A DNA stretch of 6,487 nt, taken from NCBI GenBank assembly GCA_020052215.1, contig JAGVPN010000275.1:1-6487 (forward strand). The letters run 5' to 3'. The stretch comes from Syntrophobacterales bacterium. GTDB taxonomy: Bacteria > Desulfobacterota > Desulfobaccia > Desulfobaccales > 0-14-0-80-60-11. The notes under the pieces are model-generated. The model had not been told where the DNA came from. It saw nothing but the letters and a program-made list of their open reading frames with translations, and ran no database searches. Position numbers and translations under genes: made by a program. Below are positions 1 to 5,325 of the stretch, one piece after another; position 1 is the stretch's first letter; each line of letters begins with the position of its first letter.

Positions 1-246
1 GATTCTGCCAAAGCCTGGAATAAACTCGGGCTTGCATACGTAAACTTGGACCGTTGGCGTGATGCCATCGGAGCTTTCCAGGAGGCTGTACGCCTCAAGC
101 CTAATTTTGCCGAGGCCTGGGATAACCTTGCCCTTACCTATGTGGTGTCAGGCAACCGCAGCGCCGCCCTGGAAGCGGCCAAGGAGTTGCGGCGATATGA
201 TCCGCAGAAGGCGGAAAAACTTTTCAACCTGATCATGAAGCCGTGA
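1..246 (+). CDS. TPR-repeat protein, C-terminal fragment (5' end outside window)
   Basis: The reading frame is open from the first base to a TGA stop and encodes the last 81 residues of a protein. Two tetratricopeptide repeats are visible. Residues 3-36 match the 34-residue TPR consensus at every key position (W4, L7, G8, Y11, A20, F24, A27, P32 of the repeat). Residues 37-70 form a second, weaker repeat that keeps W4, L7, Y11, A20 and P32. A short charged helix follows, ending in Met-Lys-Pro. TPR helices form a superhelical scaffold for protein-protein contacts, and such C-terminal repeats occur in many secretion, outer-membrane-biogenesis and regulatory proteins. The fragment carries no catalytic motif, so the specific role cannot be named. 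No hairpin followed by a T-run is seen after the stop. The TTG at base 46 is in frame but is only an internal leucine codon. Confidence 0.85.
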   Translation, partial: DSAKAWNKLGLAYVNLDRWRDAIGAFQEAVRLKPNFAEAWDNLALTYVVSGNRSAALEAAKELRRYDPQKAEKLFNLIMKP

Positions 247-340
247 GGCCAGCGGCAAAATCCCGGGGTTGTCCCCTGGCCCCGTGGCGGGGGGAGATCA
301 CCAGCGCCGGCCACAGCCCTTTTCCCTGGAAAAATTCATC

Positions 341-418
341 AGTGGCACAGGCTTCCCAGCCTGTGAACAGGCCTTGATTAACCACAGAATTGACCACAGG
401 CTGGAAGCCTGTGCCACT
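341..418. repeat. Inverted pair of self-palindromic 24/25-base repeats
   Basis: The arm at 341-365 and the arm at 395-418 are reverse complements apart from one extra base in the left arm. Each arm is also a palindrome: CACAGGCT and AGCCTGTG pair as an 8-bp stem with a 4-base loop (346-365) or a 3-base loop (395-413). The sequence can therefore form either two small hairpins or one long hairpin around a 29-base centre. A related hairpin (CACAGGCG/CGCCTGTG followed by CCAC) is at 2796-2818, which supports a dispersed intergenic repeat family of the REP-like type. The absence of a following T-run argues against an intrinsic terminator. Confidence 0.75.
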
Positions 419-480
419 GATATTGGGATGCAAAAATTGTCTGGTTTAAAACAAGCCATAGCTTGCATACCGGCATCTCA

Positions 481-562
481 AGTCCCCCTTTTTTAAAGGG
501 GGATTTAGGGGGATTATTAGGCACTTATTTAATCCCCCCTGCCCCCCTTTAGAAAAGGGGGG
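481..562. repeat. Two-unit G/C-run palindromic element, copy 1 (order A then B)
   Basis: Unit A (481-515) begins AGTCCCCC and forms a 9-bp stem, TCCCCCTTT with AAAGGGGGA, around a TTT loop. It continues into ATTTAGGGGGATT. Unit B (531-562) begins AATCCCCCC and forms a 9-bp stem, CCCCCCTTT with AAAGGGGGG, around a 3-base loop. Fifteen AT-rich bases separate the units. The same two units occur at 2668-2739 in the opposite orientation. Poly-A, not poly-T, follows unit B, so on the + strand it is not a classical terminator. Confidence 0.75.
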
Positions 563-613
563 AGAAAAAACGCTGAAAATGTTGGGTGCGTAGTGAGCAC
601 CATTTTGGATGTC

Positions 614-643
614 CGTAGGGGCGGTGCGCTCACCGCCCCTACG
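614..643. repeat. Perfect 13-bp hairpin containing the uvrC stop codon
   Basis: Bases 614-626 and 631-643 are exact reverse complements around a CGCT loop. The right arm contains the uvrC stop codon (TAG on the - strand, 641-639) and the first two bases of its last codon. On the - strand no T-run follows, so the hairpin lacks the standard intrinsic-terminator signature, although it sits where a 3'-end stabilising structure would. GTAGGGGC-type hairpins are a style of dispersed repeat in some bacterial genomes; that assignment is from memory, because the window has only one copy. Confidence 0.8.
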
Positions 644-2489
644 TGCCTTCCCCTCCCCTGGCCAGCCAGTCCTTCAAGCTCTCCGCCACCTTGGGATTAA
701 ACCCCGGCAGGGCGGCGATTTCCGCCACCGTGGCGGCCTTAACCGCGTCCAGGTTGGGGAAGTGGGTCAGCAGCCGCTTCCGCCTGACCGGGCCGATGCC
801 GGGGGCTTGTTGTAAGGTCGAGGCCAGGAGTTCCTTTCTGGCGCGCTTCCGGTGGTAGGTGATGGCGAAGCGGTGGGTCTCGTCCCGGAGACGGAGGAGC
901 AGGAGCCAGCCCGGAGCGTTGGCCGGGGGCAGGAGGGGGTTTTTGCGCCCGGGGAGAAAGAGGCGGTCTCGCACCTGGCGGCCGCCCTGCTCCGTGGCCT
1001 TGGCCAGCCCCACCACCGGAATTTCTGTAAGGCCCATCTCCGTCAGCGTCTGCAGGACCACGTTCAACTGGCCCCGGCCGCCGTCCACCACCAGGAGGTC
1101 TGGTAGATCCTGCCCCGCCTTGCCGTAGTGACGCCTGACCACCTCCCGGAGCATGGCGCAGTCGTCCTGGCCCGCCACCTCCCTGATTTTGAAGCGGCGG
1201 TAGCGGGGTTTATCCGGGACCCCGTCGGTGAAGGCGGTGAGCGCCCCCACCGATTGGCCCCCCTGGAAAGTGGAGATATCCAGGCACTCCAGCCGGGACG
1301 TAAAGTTCGGCAGTTTCAGGCGGGCTTGCAGGTCCAATAGGGCCGCGCCGGGGTCCGGGGCCTGCCGGCGGCGGGTGAGCGCGGCCCGGGCATTGTCCGC
1401 GGCCAGGGCGATCAGCCGGGCCCGGTCGCCCCCCGGAGTCACCAAAAGGCGCACCTTGGCGCCCTTTTCGTCACTGAATAAAAACTCCAGGAGCCGGCGG
1501 TCCGGGACCTCGGCAGGCAGCAGCATCTCGTCGGGCAGCGGCCGCCCCTCAGTGTAATATTGTTTGAGAAACGCCCCTAAGAGATCGCCGTCGGGCGGGA
1601 GTTCCGGGAAAAAATATTCCCGGCCGCCGGTGACCAGCCCGGCCCGCACCAGGAGCACCGCGATGAGGGCTTGGCCCGCCTCTGCCGCCAGGCCCAGGAC
1701 GTCCTGGTGGCGGAAATTGGGCCGGGCCATATCCTGGCGCTCCAGGGTGGCGGTGATGGCCTTGACCCGATCCCTTAGAACCGCGGCCCGCTCGAAATCC
1801 AGGTCGGCCGCGGCCTGGGCCATCTGCGCCTTGAGCCGTCTTATAAGATTGCCGCCTTTGCCTTTGAGGAAAAGTACGGCTTCGGCCACCGCCTGGCGGT
1901 AAGCGGCCTCGGTCACCAGCCCGGCGCAAGGCCCCAGGCAGTTCGCCAGCTGATACTCCAGGCAGGGGCGGGAGCGGATCGCCAGGCGCCGCTCCTTGCA
2001 GGTGCGGACCCCAAAGGCCTGCTTCATGACCTTCAGGGTCTCCCGGGCCATGCCGCCGGAGGCGTAGGGGCCGAAATAGAGGGCGCCGTCCGGGTTAAAC
2101 CGCCGGACGAACCGGAGGGCCGGGAAGTTTTCCTTCAGGTCCAGGCGGAGGCAGAGATAATTTTTGTCGTCCCGGAGCATGACGTTGTAACGGGGCCGGT
2201 GCTCCTTGATGAGGTTGCGCTCCAGGATGAGGGCCTCCCGGCCCGTGGCGGTGAGGATCACGTCCACCTGCGCCATTTTCCGCAACATCAGGGCGGTCTT
2301 GGGGGCGTGACGCTCCGGGGTTTTGAGGTAGGAGGCCAGGCGGTGCTTCAGGTTTATGGCTTTGCCGACGTAGAGCACCCGGCCGGTGGCCTCCCTGAAC
2401 AGATAGACGCCGCTGCCCTTGGGGATGCGGGGCAGGGCCGCGGCCAGGGCCGGATAAGTCGCAGCGGGCTTTACATCGGGCTCGGACAT
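639..2489 (-). CDS. uvrC: UvrABC system protein C, dual-incision excinuclease subunit
   Basis: UvrC is recruited by UvrB at a DNA lesion and cuts the damaged strand on both sides. At 616 residues it has the normal length. The N-terminal GIY-YIG nuclease (about 25-105), which makes the 3' cut, keeps Y29, YVGK at 40-43, R50, E90 and N102. Four cysteines at 164, 176, 184 and 188 have the C-x11-C-x7-C-x3-C spacing known to bind an iron-sulfur cluster in UvrC. A UVR motif for UvrB contact lies near 215-250. The RNase H-like nuclease (about 395-550), which makes the 5' cut, keeps D404 (ECLDIS), D469 (VVDGG) and H539 (RDETHR). A double helix-hairpin-helix DNA-binding region closes the protein (about 561-610, with APGIGPVRRKRL). 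The ATG at 2489 is the first start after an in-frame stop 12 codons upstream. No good Shine-Dalgarno sequence precedes it. The gene stands alone. Confidence 0.98.
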   Translation of the reverse strand: MSEPDVKPAATYPALAAALPRIPKGSGVYLFREATGRVLYVGKAINLKHRLASYLKTPERHAPKTALMLRKMAQVDVILTATGREALILERNLIKEHRPRYNVMLRDDKNYLCLRLDLKENFPALRFVRRFNPDGALYFGPYASGGMARETLKVMKQAFGVRTCKERRLAIRSRPCLEYQLANCLGPCAGLVTEAAYRQAVAEAVLFLKGKGGNLIRRLKAQMAQAAADLDFERAAVLRDRVKAITATLERQDMARPNFRHQDVLGLAAEAGQALIAVLLVRAGLVTGGREYFFPELPPDGDLLGAFLKQYYTEGRPLPDEMLLPAEVPDRRLLEFLFSDEKGAKVRLLVTPGGDRARLIALAADNARAALTRRRQAPDPGAALLDLQARLKLPNFTSRLECLDISTFQGGQSVGALTAFTDGVPDKPRYRRFKIREVAGQDDCAMLREVVRRHYGKAGQDLPDLLVVDGGRGQLNVVLQTLTEMGLTEIPVVGLAKATEQGGRQVRDRLFLPGRKNPLLPPANAPGWLLLLRLRDETHRFAITYHRKRARKELLASTLQQAPGIGPVRRKRLLTHFPNLDAVKAATVAEIAALPGFNPKVAESLKDWLARGGEGT

Positions 2490-2498
2490 CTTATCATT

Positions 2499-2526
2499 AG
2501 AATAACAGGCGGCCTGACGCTGTCAA
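2499..2526 (-). promoter_or_regulatory. Candidate sigma70-type promoter of uvrC
   Basis: On the - strand a perfect -35 hexamer TTGACA (2526-2521) is followed by a 16-base spacer and TATTCT (2504-2499), which matches the -10 consensus at 4 of 6 positions. Initiation about 7 bases further on would fall near 2492, only a few bases before the uvrC ATG at 2489. The transcript would be leaderless or nearly so, which fits the missing Shine-Dalgarno sequence. The -10 match is modest, so this is a prediction. Confidence 0.45.
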
Positions 2527-2640
2527 GGCGGGTAAGAGCAACCTTAACCGCCAGGCCCACGGAGGGCGGCAACCTTCTCGCGGTCTGGGTTATTATGGCT
2601 CGTTCTGATACCGAGTTGCGTTCAAAAGGCTATTTTTTGT

Positions 2641-2794
2641 AGGCGCAGGCTTTACCGTGAAAACTCAAATCCCCCTAAATCCCCCTTTGCTAAAGGGGGA
2701 CTTTAAACCCCCCTTTGGAAAAGAGGGGCAGGGGGGATTTTTCATTGCCGGGGGTGAGACAAACTTTTGGTGCATGGACGTTTAGCCTGCGCCT
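2641..2794. repeat. Palindrome split by a 126-bp insert, with TTTA at both junctions
   Basis: The left half reads AGGCGCAGGC then TTTA (2641-2654). The right half reads TTTA then GCCTGCGCCT (2781-2794). The two 10-base arms are exact reverse complements. Joining the halves and counting TTTA once gives a perfect palindrome with a TTTA loop. The 126 bases between (2655-2780) contain the two-unit G/C-run element. This looks like insertion into the loop with a 4-base target duplication. No clear terminal inverted repeat is seen at the insert ends, so the mechanism is open and chance placement of two half copies is possible. Confidence 0.5.
2668..2739. repeat. Two-unit G/C-run palindromic element, copy 2 (opposite orientation)
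   Basis: Read on the - strand, unit B (2739-2708) comes first and unit A (2702-2668) second, the reverse order of copy 1. Unit A matches copy 1 at 32 of 35 positions, and the three differences are exactly the loop (AGC here, TTT there). Unit B matches at 28 of 32 positions, with three of its four differences in the loop region. The arms CCCCCTTT and AAAGGGGG at 2681-2699 form an 8-bp hairpin. An ATTTTT tract follows on the + strand, but no + strand gene lies upstream for it to terminate. Confidence 0.75.
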
Positions 2795-2795
2795 G

Positions 2796-2818
2796 CACAG
2801 GCGAGACGCCTGTGCCAC
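2796..2818. repeat. CACAGGCG/CGCCTGTG hairpin repeat
   Basis: An 8-bp perfect stem (2796-2803 with 2807-2814) closes an AGA loop and is followed by CCAC. It shares the CACAGGC...GCCTGTGCCAC layout with the inverted pair at 341-418, so it is probably another member of that family. Its left arm can also pair with CGCCTG at 2790-2795, so two mutually exclusive stems are possible. Confidence 0.65.
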
Positions 2819-2886
2819 CTTTTTGATTGCGACTTGGCATGAAGCGGTAGTCCATCTTTCGATGGAACACCCGAAACGATGCAAAA

Positions 2887-2921
2887 ATGGTGGGGCGGGC
2901 CTCTGTGCCCGCCGCGACCAT
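2887..2921. repeat. Interrupted hairpin overlapping a false upstream start
   Basis: The outer stem is ATGGT (2887-2891) with ACCAT (2917-2921), and the inner stem is GGCGGGC (2894-2900) with GCCCGCC (2907-2913), around a CTCTGT loop. Two and three unpaired bases separate the stems. The ATG in the left arm is in frame with the reductase but lacks a ribosome-binding site and is best read as repeat sequence. Confidence 0.6.
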
Positions 2922-2929
2922 GAGCCAAT

Positions 2930-2946
2930 GGTGCGTAGGACGCACC
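2930..2946. repeat. GGTGCGT/ACGCACC hairpin just upstream of the reductase ribosome-binding site
   Basis: A perfect 7-bp stem with an AGG loop ends 10 bases before the first AAGGAG. A weaker relative with a 5-bp stem (GGTGC/GCACC) is at 585-601, suggesting another dispersed repeat. Its position in the likely leader could affect message stability or initiation; no data here test that. Confidence 0.55.
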
Positions 2947-2956
2947 CTAGGCCGGG

Positions 2957-2962
2957 AAGGAG
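2957..2962 (+). promoter_or_regulatory. Ribosome-binding site fixing the reductase start
   Basis: AAGGAG lies 8 bases before the ATG at 2971. A second AAGGAG at 2963-2968 is only 2 bases away, too close to be the main site. The in-frame ATG at 2887 has no such site and its codons read through two hairpins, so 2971 is preferred. Confidence 0.8.
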
Positions 2963-2970
2963 AAGGAGCT

Positions 2971-3807
2971 ATGAGTTTACCCCAACAAACCCTGGGGCGC
3001 ACCGGGCGCTCCGCCACCAGGTTGGGCCTGGGAGGCGAAGGGGCGCTGCGGACTTTCGGTCACGACCGCCAGGCCCAGGCCGTGATTGAGGCGGCCCTGG
3101 CGGCCGGCATCAATTACTTCGAAACCGCCCGGGCCTACTCCGGCAGCGAGGCCTACCTGGGCCGCAGCCTCAAAGGCCACCGGAACCAGATCTTCCTCAC
3201 CAGCAAATCCCACGGGCGCACCTTTAAGGAGGCCATGGCCCACCTCAGCATCACGCTGAAGAATCTCGATACCGATTACCTGGACCTGTGGCAGGTGCAC
3301 GATATCCGGACCATGGAGGAAGTCGCGGCCCTGGGCGCCCCCGGCGGGGCGCTGGAGGCCTTCCACCACGCCCGGGAACGGGGCTGGGTGCGGTTCATCG
3401 GCGTCACCGGCCACCACGACCCGGACGTCCTGCGCCGGGCCTTGACGCTCTACGAGTTTGACACGGTGCTCCTGCCGGTGAACCCGGCGGAACCCCATCT
3501 CGCCAGTTTTCTGCCCCTGGCCCAGGAGGCCATGGCCAAGGGGATGGGGGTCATCGCCATGAAAACGTTATGCCGAGGACAGCTCCCCCAGATGTCGGAA
3601 GAACCCGGCCAGCTTGTCAAGGAGTTGCTGGCGTATGCCCTGAGCCAGTCCGTCACCCTGGCGGTGGTGGGGGCGGATTCCGCCACGCAGGTGGGAGAGT
3701 TGGCCGCGGCGGTCCGGGACTTCGTGCCCATGACCCCGAAGGAGCAGCAAAGCCTGGAAGGGGCCGTGGCCCCCTACGCCCGGCAGTTGATGTATTATAA
3801 GCCGTAG
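2971..3807 (+). CDS. Aldo/keto reductase family oxidoreductase
   Basis: This 278-residue protein has the layout of an NAD(P)H-dependent aldo/keto reductase, a cytosolic TIM-barrel enzyme that reduces aldehydes or ketones. It opens with TLGRTGRSATRLGLGG. The active-site region INYFETARAYSGSEAYLG (48-64) supplies Y56, TSKSHGR supplies K79 and LWQVHD supplies H110. These correspond to the family's Tyr, Lys and His catalytic residues. The fourth member, normally Asp in an FDTA motif, is Glu here (E51). The cofactor-side motifs are FIGVTGHH (142-149), PVNPAEPH (169-176) and GVIAMKTLCRGQL (193-205). No C-terminal 4Fe-4S cysteine cluster is present; C201 is the only cysteine. The substrate cannot be predicted. 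The gene stands alone and converges on trmJ with 7 bases between the stops. It is preceded by repeats, not by another gene on its strand. Confidence 0.93.
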   Translation: MSLPQQTLGRTGRSATRLGLGGEGALRTFGHDRQAQAVIEAALAAGINYFETARAYSGSEAYLGRSLKGHRNQIFLTSKSHGRTFKEAMAHLSITLKNLDTDYLDLWQVHDIRTMEEVAALGAPGGALEAFHHARERGWVRFIGVTGHHDPDVLRRALTLYEFDTVLLPVNPAEPHLASFLPLAQEAMAKGMGVIAMKTLCRGQLPQMSEEPGQLVKELLAYALSQSVTLAVVGADSATQVGELAAAVRDFVPMTPKEQQSLEGAVAPYARQLMYYKP

Positions 3808-3814
3808 CTTTCCA

Positions 3815-4585
3815 TTACTTCTTCAATGCCTCCAACCTCTTACCCACGTACCAGTCGATCTGGCGGCAGATGCCCTTGATCACCTGGGCCTCCCGGGCCC
3901 TCAGGCCGTGGCGGGAGAAGAGCCGGCGGACGTTGAACATCCAGTGCTCCGGGTTCTGGTGGCTGATGAAGTTGATCTTGACCAGGGTCGCCTGGAGCAT
4001 GGCGTACATGGATTCCAGCTCCCGGGAGTTGGCCAGGCGGGGGGTGGGGTGCGGTTTGGCGCTCACCGCGGTAAACAGCTCATAGGCCATGACCATCACC
4101 GCCTGGGCCAGGTTCAGGGAGGAGCACTCCCCCGTGGGGATGGTGACCAGGGCGTGGCAGAAGGGCAACTCGTCGTTGGTCAGGCCCCAGTTCTCCGGCC
4201 CGAAGAGCAGGGCGACGTCATTGACGGCGGTAATATCCACCAGCCGGGCGGCTATCTCCCGGGGAGAGAAATAGTCGTTGCGGACGCCCCCCAGCCGGGC
4301 AGTGGCGCCCACGATGTACTGAAAAGGGGAGAGGGCCTGGGCCAGGTCGTCGTGGACCTCCATCCGGTCCAGGAGTCGCTCCGCCGGGCCGGTGGCCATC
4401 ATGGCCATGCGGTCCCGGTCCAGGTCCAGGGGAGCCACCGCCACCAGGCGGTTGATCCCCATGTTGCAGGCGGCCCGGGCCACCGCGCCGATGTTTTCGG
4501 CCAGCCGCGGCTTAAAGAGGACCACGGCCACCCGCTCCAGGCACACCCGGGCGGACGGCGAAACAGGGTTGAGTTTCTCCTGCAT
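3815..4585 (-). CDS. trmJ: tRNA (cytidine/uridine-2'-O-)-methyltransferase, TrmJ type (SpoU/SPOUT family)
   Basis: TrmJ uses S-adenosylmethionine to methylate the ribose of nucleotide 32 in the anticodon loop of certain tRNAs. The 256-residue protein shows the three SpoU motifs in order. Motif 1 is AENIGAVARAACNMG (29-43, with N31 and R37). Motif 2 is LLFGPENWGLTNDEL (126-140). Motif 3 is IPTGECSSLNLAQAV (149-163). Motifs 2 and 3 build the trefoil knot that binds the methyl donor. The extension after the knot (about 185-250, with HQNPEHWMFNVRRLFSR) is typical of TrmJ and separates it from the shorter TrmL. FGPE replaces the commoner FGRE in motif 2, a variation I would expect within the family. 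The ATG at 4585 puts motif 1 at the usual distance from the start; only a weak purine stretch precedes it, so the start is a little less certain than the gene. Its promoter is not obvious. Confidence 0.92.
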   Translation of the reverse strand: MQEKLNPVSPSARVCLERVAVVLFKPRLAENIGAVARAACNMGINRLVAVAPLDLDRDRMAMMATGPAERLLDRMEVHDDLAQALSPFQYIVGATARLGGVRNDYFSPREIAARLVDITAVNDVALLFGPENWGLTNDELPFCHALVTIPTGECSSLNLAQAVMVMAYELFTAVSAKPHPTPRLANSRELESMYAMLQATLVKINFISHQNPEHWMFNVRRLFSRHGLRAREAQVIKGICRQIDWYVGKRLEALKK

Positions 4586-4793
4586 GCCACCACTTTAGCA
4601 TATCCGGCGATTCCGGCAAACAGTTGGAAGTTGTCGGTGGTCAGTGGCCGTAAAAGCGACTCAACTCTAAACCCTGACCGCCGGCCTCGGGTAACTGGCG
4701 CCAACTGGCAATTGGAGGCCAACTGAGTTAGTATAACGATTAGAAATTCCAGGCTGGCAGAGATGCAACAACCACTGCTTCAAGGGGAAGAAG
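4586..4793. other. Divergent intergenic region between trmJ and the lipoprotein gene
   Basis: These 208 bases must hold control signals for both genes. A low-complexity tract with repeated GTTG/GTGG/GTCAGTGG steps lies at about 4620-4648. The word AACTGGC occurs at 4693-4699 and 4703-4709, ten bases apart, and CCAACTG recurs at 4719-4725. These could be an operator, but with so few copies I cannot claim one. Confidence 0.4.
4732..4737 (+). promoter_or_regulatory. Possible -10 element for the lipoprotein operon
   Basis: TATAAC matches the -10 consensus at 5 of 6 positions and lies 57 bases before the ATG at 4794. No convincing -35 is found at the right distance: TTGGAG at 4712-4717 leaves a spacer of only 14. 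It may depend on an activator or be fortuitous. Confidence 0.25.
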
Positions 4794-5315
4794 ATGTCAA
4801 GGTCAGGTAGATTCTGGCTCATCTGCGGGCTCAGCCTGGCGGTGGGCTGCGCCCCGGCCATCTCCACGAGCTTGCAGCAGGAGGCCGCCCCCCGGGTGAG
4901 TTTCGCCGATTTAGCCGCCCACCCGGATAAGTATAAAGGCCGGCTGGAAATCCTCGGGGGTGAGGTCATGAGCGTGACTCCCTGGAAGCAGGGCAGCCTG
5001 CTGACGGTGGACCAGCGGCAACTTGATAACCGGTTCTACCCGGTGGGCGCCGCCTCCGGGGGAACTTTTTTGGTGGAGAGCGACGAGTGGCTGAACTCCA
5101 ACAAATACGTCCCCAAGAGCAAGGTGGTGGTGGCCGGGGTAGTAAAAGGCCAGAAAGACGGCTGGCTGCTCTTGAAGGCCAGACAGGTCACTTTTCTGGA
5201 GCCCCCCACCTGGGAAAAATTCTACTATCCCGTACCCCGGGAGTGGTACCCTCCCGAATTGGAATACTGGTACACGCCGCCCTACTTTGACCCCTACCGC
5301 GGCGGCCGATTATAG
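4794..5315 (+). CDS. Slp-family outer-membrane lipoprotein
   Basis: The 173-residue product starts with a short lipoprotein signal peptide: basic residues R3 and R6, a hydrophobic stretch, then a lipobox ending in A-V-G-C19. Signal peptidase II should cut before C19, which is then lipidated. Residue 20 is Ala, not Asp, which points to the outer membrane. The body resembles the Slp (starvation lipoprotein) family: SFADLAAHPDKYKGR (36-50), a glycine turn LGGEVM (54-59), a central beta-rich part and VVVAGVVKGQKDGWLLLKA (111-129). The function of Slp proteins is not established. The tail (140-168) is unusually rich in Trp, Tyr, Phe and Pro. AAGGGG at 4782-4787, six bases before the ATG, is a good ribosome-binding site. 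The next gene begins 10 bases after this stop, so the two are probably one transcript. Family assignment is by sequence memory and is less certain than the lipoprotein call. Confidence 0.82.
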   Translation: MSRSGRFWLICGLSLAVGCAPAISTSLQQEAAPRVSFADLAAHPDKYKGRLEILGGEVMSVTPWKQGSLLTVDQRQLDNRFYPVGAASGGTFLVESDEWLNSNKYVPKSKVVVAGVVKGQKDGWLLLKARQVTFLEPPTWEKFYYPVPREWYPPELEYWYTPPYFDPYRGGRL

Positions 5316-5325
5316 AGAGGCGCAC

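Larger units (their letters stand above)
247..638. other. Intergenic gap packed with palindromic repeats
   Basis: No believable gene lies here. Short reading frames on both strands simply translate repeat sequence. In order the gap holds: a GC-rich tract just after the TPR stop (GGGG-TTGT-CCCC at 265-276) without a T-run; an inverted pair at 341-418; a two-unit G/C-run element at 481-562; a weak GGTGC/GCACC hairpin at 585-601 related to the one at 2930-2946; and the left arm of the hairpin that ends uvrC (614-643). The gap separates the TPR gene (+) from uvrC (-), which converge, so transcription from both sides should end in it. Confidence 0.7.
2490..2970. other. Intergenic gap between divergent uvrC and aldo/keto reductase, nested repeats
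   Basis: This gap should hold promoters for both divergent genes, but most of it is repeat. After the candidate uvrC promoter, bases 2527-2640 show no gene and no structure I can support. From 2641 there follow a split palindrome (2641-2794) enclosing the second two-unit G/C-run element, a CACAGGCG hairpin (2796-2818), a small TCCATC/GATGGA hairpin with loop TTTC (2851-2866), an interrupted hairpin (2887-2921) and a GGTGCGT hairpin (2930-2946). I could not identify a convincing promoter for the reductase. Confidence 0.65.

Noticed and set aside
233..433. Short - strand frame over the inverted repeat
   Set aside because: Its translation is the repeat read through; the protein-like look comes from the repeat.
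341..562. Possible CRISPR array
   Set aside because: Copies are few, inverted and unevenly spaced, with no regular spacers and no cas genes.
1549..1929. - strand open frame of 126 codons inside uvrC
   Set aside because: It is a frame-shifted shadow of uvrC, very rich in Gly, Arg and Pro, with no recognisable domain.
2199..2642. + strand open frame running from uvrC into the gap
   Set aside because: Most of it is antisense to the conserved GIY-YIG domain; no ribosome-binding site or family resemblance.
2681..2745. Intrinsic terminator (hairpin then ATTTTT)
   Set aside because: On the strand where the T-run follows there is no upstream gene, and the structure belongs to a repeat present elsewhere without a T-run.
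3205..3230. Inactivation of the reductase
   Set aside because: Tyr, Lys and His are intact, the length is normal and no frameshift is seen; a conservative Asp-to-Glu change alone does not indicate a pseudogene.
2977..3498. - strand open frame of 173 codons opposite the reductase
   Set aside because: Shadow of the aldo/keto reductase gene with biased composition.
3908..4726. Long + strand open frame (272 codons) across trmJ
   Set aside because: It lies antisense to a clear TrmJ with all SpoU motifs. Its translation is low-complexity (Gly, His, Val, Gln-rich), as expected from the complement of a GC-rich gene.
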